64,000 nucleotides of DNA from Ammonifex degensii KC4 (GCF_000024605.1 NC_013385.1:1235501-1299500), one strand, 5' to 3'. Shown: positions 42,871 through 51,286, counted from the stretch's first letter. Numbers and translations are program-made. Notes: generated from the letters alone by a model not told the origin.

Positions 42871-43761
42871 TCAAGCCCTCCTCGCCTTCAGGGCCTTGGC
42901 CCGCCGCTTCTCTTCCCAGCGCTTGAGGTCGTACCAGATAGGGCTGGCATCGCAGACGGAACTATAGGCGCCACTTATCACGCCTATAATCAGGGCCAGG
43001 ACGAAGTTGCGTAGGGTGCTACCCCCCAGGAAGTAGAGGGCCACCAGCACAAAAAGTACCGTCATGACAGTGTTTATGGAGCGCGTCAAGGTCTGCCAGA
43101 TGCTGAGGTTGATGACGTCGGCCAGAGGCTCGCTGAGCTTCCTTATCTTGATGTTTTCACGGATGCGGTCGAAAACGATGACCGTGTCGTGCAGGGAGTA
43201 GCCCAAGGTGGTAAGTACCGCCGCTACGAAGGAACTGTCTACCTCTAGCTGGAAGATAGAAAATATACCCAGAACCACCAGCACATCGTGCACCAGGCCG
43301 ATTATGGCCGCCACACCCTGCTTGAAGTCGAAGCGGATGGCCAGGTAAATGAGGAGGATGACCAGGGAAAGCCCCGAAGCCAGGAAGGCCTTGCGGGTAA
43401 GCTCCTTGCCGATGACCGGTCCCACCTTCTCCGAACGCAGGAGAGTAAGCGGTCCTATCTTTTGCTCCAGAGCCTTCACTACCTCTTGGCTTTGTTTTTC
43501 CTCCAAGGGACGGGTCCGGATGAGAAAGACCGAAGTACCGCTCTTCTGGATGAGGGCGTCTTGTAGGCCGAAGCTCGCCATCACCTGCCTTACTTCGGCA
43601 ATTTCCACCGGGCGATGAAACTCCACCTCTATGAGGCTTCCGCCAGTGAAGTCTATCCCCAGGTTCAAGCCCCTCAGGAAGAGCGATACCAGGCCCGGCA
43701 GGATCACGGCTAAAGACAGGGCATACCAGAGGAAACGCCAGCGAACGAAGTGCAAGCGCAA
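42871..43761 (-). CDS. secF: SecF, preprotein translocase accessory subunit
   Basis: Six-pass membrane protein that, with SecD, uses the proton gradient to pull proteins out of SecYEG. It is 296 residues. The first membrane helix is followed by the SecF signature LNLGIDFTGGSLIEV near residue 32, an extracytoplasmic domain, and five C-terminal helices containing GYSLHDTVIVFDRIREN near residue 187. It lies 17 bases after secD. Confidence 0.96.
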   Translation of the reverse strand: MRLHFVRWRFLWYALSLAVILPGLVSLFLRGLNLGIDFTGGSLIEVEFHRPVEIAEVRQVMASFGLQDALIQKSGTSVFLIRTRPLEEKQSQEVVKALEQKIGPLTLLRSEKVGPVIGKELTRKAFLASGLSLVILLIYLAIRFDFKQGVAAIIGLVHDVLVVLGIFSIFQLEVDSSFVAAVLTTLGYSLHDTVIVFDRIRENIKIRKLSEPLADVINLSIWQTLTRSINTVMTVLFVLVALYFLGGSTLRNFVLALIIGVISGAYSSVCDASPIWYDLKRWEEKRRAKALKARRA

Positions 43762-43778
43762 GGGTGTCGAAACCTCCT

Positions 43779-45014
43779 TTAAGCTCCGTAAAGCTTGGGG
43801 TTTTTGATGAGCCCCGTATCCAGGACCAGGCGCAGGAGCCAGCGCGTCATGGTGACCGCCGTTAGGAAGCTGGCGATGACGCCCACTGCCAGGGTCAAGG
43901 CGAAACCTCGGATGGGACCGGTGCCGAAGTAGTAGAGAACCAGGGCACCCAGAACGGTGGTGACGTTGGCGTCGAAGATGGCCCGGAAGGCGTACTTAAA
44001 TCCGTGATCGACGGCAGTCCGCAGACTTTTGCCGCTACGCAGCTCCTCCTTTATGCGCTCCGAGATCAAGATGTTGGCGTCCACCGCCACACCAAAGCTC
44101 AGGAGATACCCAGCAATGCCAGGAAGGGTCATAGTGGCCTTGAGGGCGACGAAGACCAGGAGCACCAGCAGGGCGTAAATGCCCAGGCAGAAGTCGGCGA
44201 TGAGTCCCGGCACCCGGTAATAGAGGAGCATGAAGATGAGGATGGCAGCCACGCCGATGGCCCCGGCGAAAAGCGACTTGTGCAGCGAATCCGCCCCTAG
44301 CGTGGGCCCCACCGTGCGCTTCTCCAGGATCTCCAGCTTCACCGGCAAGGCGCCCGACTGCAGGAGCACCGCCACCCGGTGGGCCTCCTCCAGCGAGCGG
44401 TAGCCAGTGATCTGCGCCTTCCCGTCCGGTATAACCGACTTCACGACGGGGTTCTGGATGAGCTTACCATCGAGGTAGATCCCTATGGGCCGCCCCAGGT
44501 TCTCTTCGGTAGCCTTCTTGAACTTCTCTGCTCCTTCGGCGTTGAAGGTGAGGTTCACCACCGGCTGGTTGGTGGCAGGATCTATGGCTTCACGCGCCTC
44601 CTTCAGGTCCCGGCCGGTGACGATCACTTCTCCACTTTCGGTCTTAAATTCCAGGAAGGCGGTGCGGATTAGGGTGTTCACCACCTCATCGGGATCCTTT
44701 ACCCCAGGGAGCTCCACGATGACCCGGCGAGCACCCTGCTGTTGGATGATGGGTTCGGTGACGCCGAAGCGGTTGACCCGCTCCTGCAAAATAGCCAGGA
44801 CCTGCTTCATGGCCTGGGGAGTGACCTTAGCCTCCGGGGTATCTACCGCCTGGAGCACCACGTGCACTCCGCCCTGGAGGTCAAGCCCCAGGCGCACGTG
44901 CTTAGTTACGGGCAACCAGGGAATGTTTTTTATCGGGGGTAGGAAGGCAAACCACATAGCTACCCCGACGACGGTAACCACCGCTAACAAGGTAAGTAGC
45001 TTATTCCAACGCAC
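43779..45014 (-). CDS. secD: SecD, preprotein translocase accessory subunit
   Basis: Membrane partner of SecF. It is 411 residues, shorter than the proteobacterial form, as is usual in Firmicutes, because the periplasmic domain is reduced. Marks are VRLGLDLQGGVHVVLQAVDTP near residue 40, the P1-domain segments in the middle, and AVDANILISERIKEELR in the C-terminal helices. It precedes secF and follows a HD-domain gene. Confidence 0.96.
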   Translation of the reverse strand: MRWNKLLTLLAVVTVVGVAMWFAFLPPIKNIPWLPVTKHVRLGLDLQGGVHVVLQAVDTPEAKVTPQAMKQVLAILQERVNRFGVTEPIIQQQGARRVIVELPGVKDPDEVVNTLIRTAFLEFKTESGEVIVTGRDLKEAREAIDPATNQPVVNLTFNAEGAEKFKKATEENLGRPIGIYLDGKLIQNPVVKSVIPDGKAQITGYRSLEEAHRVAVLLQSGALPVKLEILEKRTVGPTLGADSLHKSLFAGAIGVAAILIFMLLYYRVPGLIADFCLGIYALLVLLVFVALKATMTLPGIAGYLLSFGVAVDANILISERIKEELRSGKSLRTAVDHGFKYAFRAIFDANVTTVLGALVLYYFGTGPIRGFALTLAVGVIASFLTAVTMTRWLLRLVLDTGLIKNPKLYGA

Positions 45015-45027
45015 TTTCTTTCCCCCT

Positions 45028-45708
45028 CTAGAGTAGCTTCGCCCCGTTGATCATGAGTTCAAAATCGGCCTTTAAAAATTTAGCTGCCCGGCGGCACAGG
45101 GCCATCCTGGAAAGAAAGATCTCAAAATACTCCATTACCGGGCATATCTGGATGTCAATGGTAAGCTCTAGGGTGATAATGCGTTTTTCCTCGTTAACCC
45201 AAAGAAAAGAGTGCTCCACGGCGTAATTTACCCGGTCATGGATATCAAAAGTGGCCGGGTCGGGGTTGCGCACCCGCGAGCGATGCACATCTGACTTGTC
45301 GGCCAAGATGAGCGCTGCCGCTACGTTGTTGACCGGCTGTCCGTATTCTTCTTCGTGATTGGCTATGGCAGAAATGACAATGGCCAGCTCCTCCGGCGGC
45401 ATGCCCATATCACTTAGGATCCGGTAAGCGATGAGGGCACCGGAAATGCCGTGGTCGTTGCGGCTGACCACGTTCCCTATGTCGTGCAAGTACCCCGCTA
45501 TGGCAGCCAGCTCCGCCTCCCGGGGAGGGTAATTTAACCTCTCCAGTATGTTGCGGGCAATGGTGGCCACCAAGTTGACGTGGCGGAAGCTGTGCTCGGT
45601 GTAACCCATCTCTCCCAGGAACTGGTTGCCTTTACGAATAAAAGTTTCTACTACCGGATTCCTTTTTACATCCTGGAGAGTTATCACTTTTCCTTCCCGG
45701 CGCTGCAT
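45028..45708 (-). CDS. HD-domain phosphohydrolase-like protein
   Basis: A 226-residue protein with an HD fold: HSFRHVNLVATIAR near residue 39 and GYLHDIGNVVSRNDHG near residue 71 give the metal-binding His and HD pair, then a further NHEEEYG and ILADKSDVHRSR follow. HD proteins hydrolyse phosphoester or nucleotide bonds; the substrate here is unknown. It is between yajC and secD in the same unit, an arrangement often seen in Firmicutes. The C-terminal 80 residues are not recognisable. Confidence 0.85.
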   Translation of the reverse strand: MQRREGKVITLQDVKRNPVVETFIRKGNQFLGEMGYTEHSFRHVNLVATIARNILERLNYPPREAELAAIAGYLHDIGNVVSRNDHGISGALIAYRILSDMGMPPEELAIVISAIANHEEEYGQPVNNVAAALILADKSDVHRSRVRNPDPATFDIHDRVNYAVEHSFLWVNEEKRIITLELTIDIQICPVMEYFEIFLSRMALCRRAAKFLKADFELMINGAKLL

Positions 45709-45712
45709 GGTT

Positions 45713-46000
45713 CTACTTGCGCTCGCCCTCTTCTGCTTGGCTCAGTACCTGAGCGATGGCCTGCTTCAGTATCTCGATACGCACGTTGTCCGCCACCCGG
45801 AGGATCACAGTGTCCTCCTTGATCTTGGCGATGGTACCGATAATACCGCCGATGGTCACCACCCGGTCGTCTACCTTCAGCGCTTTGAGCATCTCCTGGT
45901 GCTTGCGCTGGCGCACCTGCTGCGGCCGGATCAGGAGAAAGTAAAAAAGGGCGATGATGGCCACCAGCCAAAGGATAGATACCAGTTGCTGCGACACCAT
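45713..46000 (-). CDS. yajC: YajC, Sec-associated membrane protein
   Basis: Single-span membrane protein (95 residues) of the SecDF-YajC complex. The N-terminal helix (residues 5-23) is followed by the family signature LIRPQQVRQRKHQEML and a DRVVTIGGIIGTIAKI domain. It lies directly upstream of the HD gene and secD, in the common tgt-yajC-secD-secF order. Confidence 0.95.
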   Translation of the reverse strand: MVSQQLVSILWLVAIIALFYFLLIRPQQVRQRKHQEMLKALKVDDRVVTIGGIIGTIAKIKEDTVILRVADNVRIEILKQAIAQVLSQAEEGERK

Positions 46001-46075
46001 GAACTCCCTCCTTTCCTAACAAGGTTATCTTTCGGTACGGCTAAAGAAAATCCTTTTCCCCGGGCAATAAAATTC

Positions 46076-47173
46076 TTACCCTCCTCGTTCCTGCAACCAG
46101 GTCTCGTAAAGGTGATGGAAGGTCCCGGAGGCAATGGCCTCCCTTATTCTTTCCATGAGCCTGAAAAGGAAGTGCAGGTTGTGCAGGGTCAGAAGCCTCG
46201 GCCCCAGCATTTCTTCCGCCCGGAAGAGGTGGTGGAGATAAGCTCGAGTGTAGTGGCGGCAGGTGTAGCACTGGCACCCCTCCTCCAGGGGGCCGAAGTC
46301 GCGGGCATAAGCCGCCCGGCGGATGTTTATCCTCCCCCGGCGGGTAAAGGCGGTGGCGTGGCGCCCCAGCCGGGTAGGGAGTACACAGTCGAACATGTCT
46401 ATCCCCCGAGCCACCCCTTCCAAAATATCTTCCGGCGTCCCCACGCCCATGAGGTAGCGGGGCTTGTCCGGAGGGAGCAGGGGAACTACCCAGTCCAGCA
46501 CCGCATAGGTGAGTTCTTTGGGCTCCCCCACACTGAGCCCCCCTATGGCATAACCGGGGAAATCCAAGGCCACTAGCTCCTCAGCGCTTTTCTCCCGCAG
46601 GTCGCGGTAAACCCCACCCTGGACGATTCCGAAAAAGGTCACCTCCTTCCGTCGCCAAGCTTTCCGCGAGCGCTCCGCCCAGGCGGAGGTACGCTTTACC
46701 GCCTTCTCAATCTCCTCCCGGGAAGCAGGATAGGGCGGACACTCGTCCAGCACCATGGCTATGTCCGGGCCTAGCCTCTCCTGCAAATCCACCACCTTCT
46801 CAGGAGTAAAGAAGTGCTCGCTACCGTCTAAATGTGACCGGAAGATAACTCCTTCGTCGGTAACCTTGCGTAGAGGAGTCAGACTTAACACCTGAAAACC
46901 CCCGCTGTCGGTCAAGATGGGGCCGGACCAGCGCATGAAACGGTGCAGTCCCCCTGCTTCTTCAACAATAGAAACTCCGGGACGCAAGTAGAGGTGGTAG
47001 GTGTTGCAGAGGAGTATCTGGGTTCCCAGAGCTCCCAGCTCATCCGGTGTTAACCCCTTGACCGTAGCCTGAGTTCCCACGGGCATAAAAACAGGCGTGT
47101 CTACCACGCCGTGAGGGGTGAAAAGCCGGCCCCACCTAGCCTTCCCTTCCTGTGCCAGTACCTCGAACTTCAG
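46076..47173 (-). CDS. tgt: tRNA-guanine transglycosylase (queuine synthesis), probable CTG start
   Basis: Exchanges guanine for preQ1 at position 34 of Asp/Asn/His/Tyr tRNAs. The catalytic region has LTDSGGFQVLSL and the zinc site GCQCYTCRHYTRAYLHHL near the C-terminus. The first GTG at 47107 would delete the family N-terminus, but the frame upstream encodes KFEVLAQEGKARWGRL and TPHGVV, as in other Tgt proteins, up to a TAG at 47192-47194. No ATG, GTG or TTG occurs between. CTG 47173, preceded by GGGAGGAGGAACGAG, is the likely start, giving 365 residues. It overlaps the upstream transporter gene by 38 bases. Confidence 0.93.
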   Translation of the reverse strand: MKFEVLAQEGKARWGRLFTPHGVVDTPVFMPVGTQATVKGLTPDELGALGTQILLCNTYHLYLRPGVSIVEEAGGLHRFMRWSGPILTDSGGFQVLSLTPLRKVTDEGVIFRSHLDGSEHFFTPEKVVDLQERLGPDIAMVLDECPPYPASREEIEKAVKRTSAWAERSRKAWRRKEVTFFGIVQGGVYRDLREKSAEELVALDFPGYAIGGLSVGEPKELTYAVLDWVVPLLPPDKPRYLMGVGTPEDILEGVARGIDMFDCVLPTRLGRHATAFTRRGRINIRRAAYARDFGPLEEGCQCYTCRHYTRAYLHHLFRAEEMLGPRLLTLHNLHFLFRLMERIREAIASGTFHHLYETWLQERGG

Positions 47174-48386
47174 CTCGTTCCTCCTCCCTTCCTACAAGTT
47201 CCTCCAGATCTTCTATAACCGCCGCCAGGTCCCGGTGGGTGATGGTGCAGTAAAGGACGCCGGCGGCCTCAAAAAGATAAGAGGGCCCTTTCTCCTCCAG
47301 GGACTCCCGGGTGAGAACCACGTCCACGCCCCTCTCCATCAGGAAATGAGCTAGCTTCATTCCCTTTCCCTTTTCCTCCCGCAGGAAGGGATTGGGAAGG
47401 GTGATTTGTTCTTTTACCTCCCGTGTGCGGCGGTCCACCTTGAGCAGAGCTAGATAAGGGGCGCTGCCGAAGTGCTCCGAAATTTCCCCCCGCAGGCCGG
47501 CCAGAGGCACGGCCACAGTCAGATAGTAGTCCTTTTCCTCCGGCTCGTAGTGGATAGTTACCCGCTCTATACCGGGGACTGCCTCTTTTACCGCCTCCTC
47601 TATCTCCTCGGATATGGCGTGGGCCTCTTTGAGGCTGTAAGAGCGTAGGGTTATCTCGGCCACCACGAAGATCACGCTGCCGGAATTGCGGGCCATGACC
47701 TGCTTTACGGAACTCACCCGGGGATCGCGGGCTATAGTCTCCCTTATCTTGTCCAGAGTAGCATGGTCTACCGAGGCATCGAGCAGGCCGCGCAAGGCAT
47801 CCACCATTATCTCTCCTCCGGCTCGCACCAAGAAAAGAATAACCACTATCGTGGCTATTTTTTCTAGAAAGGAATGCCCCATCCAGGCTCCCAGCAGGCT
47901 TACCAGAACCACCAGAGTTGAGACCGAGTCGGCTCGCAGGTGTAAAGCGTCGGCCTTTAAGGCCGGGGAGTTAAATTCCTCTCCTTTGCGCTTCTCAAAC
48001 CAGGAAAAAAGAAAAATAGCCGCGATAATGACTCCCAGTCCCGGGATGGCCACCGAAAGGTTGGTGAGCTCCACCTGCCGTCGCCCCAGCACCCCTTCCC
48101 GGAAAATCTCGTAGCCGGCAAAGAAGACCACCCCGGCAATCAGCAGGGAGACCAAGTTTTCTACCTTGTAAAGCCCCCAGGGGAAGGTCTTGCTCTTCAG
48201 CCGCGCCAGGCGGATCCCCACCCAAGTGGCCGAGCTGGCTGCCAGGTCGGAAAGGCTGTGCAGGGTTTCCGCCCACAAAGCGGTGCTTCCCGTGAGAAAG
48301 GCTAGGACACCTTTGGCCGCTGTTACCACCAGGTTAAGCAGCACCGAAAAGAAGGCTATCCGCTGGGCCTCCGAGAGTCGCTGCAC
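47136..48386 (-). CDS. Cation diffusion facilitator fused to a dinitrogenase-cofactor-like domain
   Basis: N-terminal cation diffusion facilitator with six hydrophobic segments (about residues 1-215), in which the metal-binding HSLSDLAAS near residue 43 and HLRADSVSTL near residue 149 are seen. A cytoplasmic metal-sensing domain follows. The C-terminus (about 295-395) has GEISEHFGSAPYLALLKVD, the hallmark of NifX/NifB-type domains that bind Fe-Mo cofactor precursors. The 416-residue fusion may link metal export to cofactor binding. It lies upstream of tgt. Confidence 0.9.
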   Translation of the reverse strand: MQRLSEAQRIAFFSVLLNLVVTAAKGVLAFLTGSTALWAETLHSLSDLAASSATWVGIRLARLKSKTFPWGLYKVENLVSLLIAGVVFFAGYEIFREGVLGRRQVELTNLSVAIPGLGVIIAAIFLFSWFEKRKGEEFNSPALKADALHLRADSVSTLVVLVSLLGAWMGHSFLEKIATIVVILFLVRAGGEIMVDALRGLLDASVDHATLDKIRETIARDPRVSSVKQVMARNSGSVIFVVAEITLRSYSLKEAHAISEEIEEAVKEAVPGIERVTIHYEPEEKDYYLTVAVPLAGLRGEISEHFGSAPYLALLKVDRRTREVKEQITLPNPFLREEKGKGMKLAHFLMERGVDVVLTRESLEEKGPSYLFEAAGVLYCTITHRDLAAVIEDLEELVGREEERAEVRGTGTGREG

Positions 48387-48431
48387 TTACCTTCTGTGCC
48401 TCCCGGGCACAAAGCTTTAGGACTTTCCTGG

Positions 48432-48602
48432 TCAGTAGCCGGTAATCCCCGCAATTAAAGGAAAGAGGCCCACAAGCCCCAGCAAAGCCCAGGGCGTTTT
48501 GGGCCCCCAAAAGGCAAGCGAAGACACGCCCAGGAGTATAAGCCCCAGGATTATTTTGCGCCTACGTTCCCGCCAACTCAGGACGCATCTTATCCGCCTC
48601 AT
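48432..48602 (-). CDS. Small DUF2892-type membrane protein
   Basis: A 56-residue frame on the minus strand, between fchA and the transporter. It has a basic N-terminus (RRIRCVLSWRERRRK), then two hydrophobic stretches and the ending LIAGITGY. The pattern IILGLILLG...LLGLVGLFPLIAGI resembles the DUF2892 (YgaP-type) family. The SD is weak, so its expression is uncertain. It starts 5 bases beyond the fchA stop. Confidence 0.5.
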   Translation of the reverse strand: MRRIRCVLSWRERRRKIILGLILLGVSSLAFWGPKTPWALLGLVGLFPLIAGITGY

Positions 48603-48607
48603 ATCAT

Positions 48608-49240
48608 TTATTTTATCATCTTTTCTTGAACAGCGGTGACTACCCGCTCCCAGACCTCCCTCCCTTTCTCCATAAGATTTTCCCTTTGGGCCCGGAACTG
48701 TGCCGCCAGCTCTTCGTCTTTGAAGTAGGGCAGGTTTATGTCCACGTTTAAAAGCGCTGCCTGCAGCGCGGCCCAGGCCAGATGCCCGGCGACCCCTGCA
48801 TCACTCACCGCCATCTCGTTCCCCTTGCGTGCCGCCTCCAGGGCCAGCTCCAGCACCTTAAAACAACGCCCGGCTATCTCCAGAGGCACTTCCGTAGCCC
48901 GGCGCAAGGCTTCTTGCATCTTCTGCTGCCTAAAGCTTTTCTCCTCCGGCGTGTTCTTGGGGAGCCGCAAGGCCTCCATATAGGTGTTAAAGGCTTCCAT
49001 GTCTGCTTCCATGAGCTTCCCCATGGCCTCTAAGGTCTCCTCGGCCTCGCGGCGTATCCTCTCCATGTCCGGAGCCACTTCCTGGAACTTCTCCTTGCCC
49101 AGAGTGAGATTGGCCACCATGGCTGCCATGGAAGCGGCCAGAGCTCCGGTCAGGGCCGCCACGCTTCCCCCTCCTGGCGTGGGGCTGGAGGAAGCTGCCT
49201 CCTTAAGAAATTGTCCCAAGCTCCAGTCAAAAATCCCCAC
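48608..49240 (-). CDS. fchA: Cyclodeaminase/methenyl-THF cyclohydrolase (FchA-like)
   Basis: Formimino-THF cyclodeaminase family protein of 210 residues. It has the motif SSPTPGGGSVAALTGALAASMAAMVANLT near residue 18 and SDAGVAGHLAWAALQAALLNVDIN near residue 144. In acetogens FchA works as methenyl-THF cyclohydrolase in C1 metabolism. It is next to folD (13-base gap), so the pair would interconvert methylene-, methenyl- and formyl-THF. Confidence 0.93.
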   Translation of the reverse strand: MGIFDWSLGQFLKEAASSSPTPGGGSVAALTGALAASMAAMVANLTLGKEKFQEVAPDMERIRREAEETLEAMGKLMEADMEAFNTYMEALRLPKNTPEEKSFRQQKMQEALRRATEVPLEIAGRCFKVLELALEAARKGNEMAVSDAGVAGHLAWAALQAALLNVDINLPYFKDEELAAQFRAQRENLMEKGREVWERVVTAVQEKMIK

Positions 49241-49253
49241 GCAGATCTACCTC

Positions 49254-50102
49254 CTACGAGCACCCTTGCAGGGACATGGCCTTGAGCAGGTTCTTCATTA
49301 ACATGACCGTGGTGAGGCTGCCCACCCCACCGGGCACAGGTGTCAGATAACCGGCTACCGGTTCCACCGAGGGGAAGTCCACATCCCCGCATATGCCCTG
49401 CTCGGTCTGGTTTATGCCGGCATCCACCACTACCGCCCCCGGTTTTACCATATCCCCGGTGATCAAGCCGGGGCGACCGGCGGCCACGATGAGGATCTCG
49501 GCCTGCCGGGTGTGGTAGCCAAGGTCAACCGTCCGGCTGTGGCACACGGTGACCGTAGCGTCTTTCCGGAGCAGAAGGGGAAGAAGAGGCCGGCCCACCG
49601 TCTCCCCCCGGCCCACCACCACTACGTGCTTGCCCGCTACCTCAATCCCGTGACGCTCCAGAATAGCAAGGCAGCTTTGCGGCGTGGCCGGGAAAAGACC
49701 TTCCTCACCGGAAAGCAACCGGCCCCGGTTCTCGTAAGTAAGCCCGTCTACGTCCTTCAGAGGGGAAAGAGCGGAGAGAAGACGATCTTTGTTCAAGTGC
49801 GGAGGGAGAGGAAATTCTAAGATGATTCCGTGCACTTCGGGAGAGGAGCTCAGTTCTTTGAGCTTGGCCTCCACCTCTTCCTGCCTGGCTGTGGCGCTGA
49901 ACTTCACCAGTTCATAGGCCATGCCCACGCTTTTTAACGCCTTCTCCTTGGCCTGGGCGTAAACCACTGCCGCTGGGTCGTCCCCTACTAAGACTGCCAC
50001 CAGCTTGGGGGTTACCCCTTTGGCCTTCCACCGGCCCACTTCTTCCCGCACTTCTTCTTTGATTTGCGCCGCCAGCTCTTTACCTGAAAGTAAAACGGCC
50101 AC
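49254..50102 (-). CDS. folD: Methylene-THF dehydrogenase/cyclohydrolase
   Basis: Bifunctional C1 enzyme that makes 10-formyl-THF or the reverse. Key segments are SGKELAAQIKEEVREEV at the start, LVGDDPAAVVYAQAKEKAL with the catalytic Lys near residue 56, GIILEFPLPPHL, DVDGLTYENRGRLLSG, and the NAD(P) site GRGETVGRPL near residue 160. GTG 50102 is the start because only from there does the protein align with FolD; the open frame reaches 50186 but encodes no family sequence. Length 282 residues is normal. Confidence 0.92.
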   Translation of the reverse strand: MAVLLSGKELAAQIKEEVREEVGRWKAKGVTPKLVAVLVGDDPAAVVYAQAKEKALKSVGMAYELVKFSATARQEEVEAKLKELSSSPEVHGIILEFPLPPHLNKDRLLSALSPLKDVDGLTYENRGRLLSGEEGLFPATPQSCLAILERHGIEVAGKHVVVVGRGETVGRPLLPLLLRKDATVTVCHSRTVDLGYHTRQAEILIVAAGRPGLITGDMVKPGAVVVDAGINQTEQGICGDVDFPSVEPVAGYLTPVPGGVGSLTTVMLMKNLLKAMSLQGCS

Positions 50103-50242
50103 TTCCCTAGTCCACCACCCTTCAGCTACGGCAAGCTTGACCTCAATATAACCCCAGGGACGGCTGGGAACCAATATACGGCACACCAGCGGAAAAAAGA
50201 GAGGGGTGAAAGGTCAAGAAGGAAAGCTCACCATCCTTAAAC

Positions 50243-50635
50243 GGCGCTGGAGGCCCCCACCTTAAGGTGTGGGGGGGAAAGCGCCGCAAACTTGTCCCCC
50301 GTAAGGGGGAGGGGGCTTACGCCCCCTGTGCCCGTAAGGGCCTTGTGACGGGCCGGGGCGGACTCTCCCCGGCCTCCCTCCTCGCCAATGTTACCGGGCG
50401 GCCTTCTCCCGGCAGCCAGGCTACAGCACACCACCCCCAGCTTCGCTTTGTGACCGCCGGGTTGCAGAGCCTGGAGCTGGAGGAGCACCCCAGGGTGCGA
50501 ACTTCGGCTCTCCCCGGTAACGTAGGACCTTCATCCCCTTGTCCTTCGGGTCAGGCCCTGAGGCTGGTCATAGCGAGGCCCTTCTGGGCCTACGGCTGAA
50601 GCTTGGAGGACAAGCCCCCGGCTTCAGCCGTGGGG
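50243..50635 (+). mobile_element. Highly structured GC-rich element, possibly IS200/IS605-derived or omega-RNA-like
   Basis: The 487-base gap between folD and nusB holds serial stem-loops: 50243-50285 (GGCGCT/AGCGCC outside CCCCCACC/GGTGTGGGGG), hairpins with GTAA or TTAC loops near 50298-50335, a perfect GGCCGGGG/CCCCGGCC pair (50351-50374), a GCACC/GGTGC stem near 50485, and ACGGCTGAAGC/GCTTCAGCCGT (50592-50631) with CCCCCGGCTTCAGCCGTGGGG inside. The terminal hairpin looks like IS200/IS605 ends. No TnpA, TnpB or IscB gene is present. A 110-codon plus-strand frame (50267-50599) lacks recognisable protein features. The right end supplies the last codons and stop of nusB. Whether this is a mobile remnant or a functional RNA cannot be settled by reading. 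Confidence 0.4.
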
Positions 50636-51057
50636 TCTATGACCTTCTCCCGATAAAGAGAAAGGTTTTCTGCTACCTTTCCCAAGATGCCGTTGACGAA
50701 GCGAGGAGATTCCTCCCCCCCGTAGCGCTTGGCCAGCTCCACCGCTTCGTTGATGGCCACCGCCGGCGGGATGTCCTGCCGGAACAAGAGCTCGTAAAGG
50801 GCCAAGCGCATTACATTCCGGTCCACCCGGTTCATGCGCTCCAGCCGCCACCTCTGGCTAAGTTCTTCTATTACCCGGTCTATCTGGGGGCGATAGGCCA
50901 GGGTACCCAGAACCAGAGAGGTGGCGAACTCCCGACTGGCATTACCCAGGCGCCACTCTGCCAAGGTGCGTTCCAGTGCTTCCTCCGGTACGGCTCCCCC
51001 TACGTCAACCTGAAAAAGAACCATCAGGGCCGCCTCGCGCGCCCTTCGCCGGCTCAT
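50590..51057 (-). CDS. nusB: NusB, antitermination factor
   Basis: RNA-binding transcription factor needed for rRNA antitermination. It is 155 residues. Family marks are SRRRAREAALMVLFQVDVGG at the start, INEAVELAKRYGGEESPRFVNGILGKVAE near residue 104. The last 15 residues (IDPTAEAGG and onward) are unusual and come from the structured element at 50243-50635, so the insertion appears to have replaced the original C-terminus; the core fold is intact. Confidence 0.93.
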   Translation of the reverse strand: MSRRRAREAALMVLFQVDVGGAVPEEALERTLAEWRLGNASREFATSLVLGTLAYRPQIDRVIEELSQRWRLERMNRVDRNVMRLALYELLFRQDIPPAVAINEAVELAKRYGGEESPRFVNGILGKVAENLSLYREKVIDPTAEAGGLSSKLQP

Positions 51058-51067
51058 ATTTCTCTCC

Positions 51068-51286
51068 CTACCTGGATCGGAAGAATCTTCCCCACAGTCG
51101 CCTCCAATCGGTGCGTTCGTCCACTTTTTTGCCCAGGAAATAGCCTACCGTAACGCAAAGCGCTACGAAAACCGCCTTCCAGAAGCCGTAAACGATGGCA
51201 AACCAGCCAAAAAGGAGTCCTAATCCCACGCCCAGTATCTTTCCCCGGTGCTCCTTTATCCACTCCCACCACTGTTCCCAGTCCAT
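51068..51286 (-). CDS. DUF2273 small membrane protein
   Basis: A 72-residue protein with one or two hydrophobic segments (about residues 17-51) and the family motif GKILGVGLGLLFGWFAIVYGFWKA. DUF2273 proteins occur between asp23/amaP and nusB in Firmicutes and probably help anchor the Asp23 layer; the function is not proven. Start ATG 51286 follows GAGGCGAGAGGCT. The larger frame to 51748 is an overlap with amaP and is ignored. Confidence 0.85.
   Translation of the reverse strand: MDWEQWWEWIKEHRGKILGVGLGLLFGWFAIVYGFWKAVFVALCVTVGYFLGKKVDERTDWRRLWGRFFRSR

Noticed and set aside
45626-46576. A 316-codon plus-strand frame over yajC and tgt
   Set aside because: Both genes beneath it are well supported; the frame is an antisense shadow with no SD.
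50267-50599. A 110-codon plus-strand frame as a protein gene
   Set aside because: It runs through serial stem-loops, has no SD or family pattern, and its content follows from the structured GC-rich DNA.
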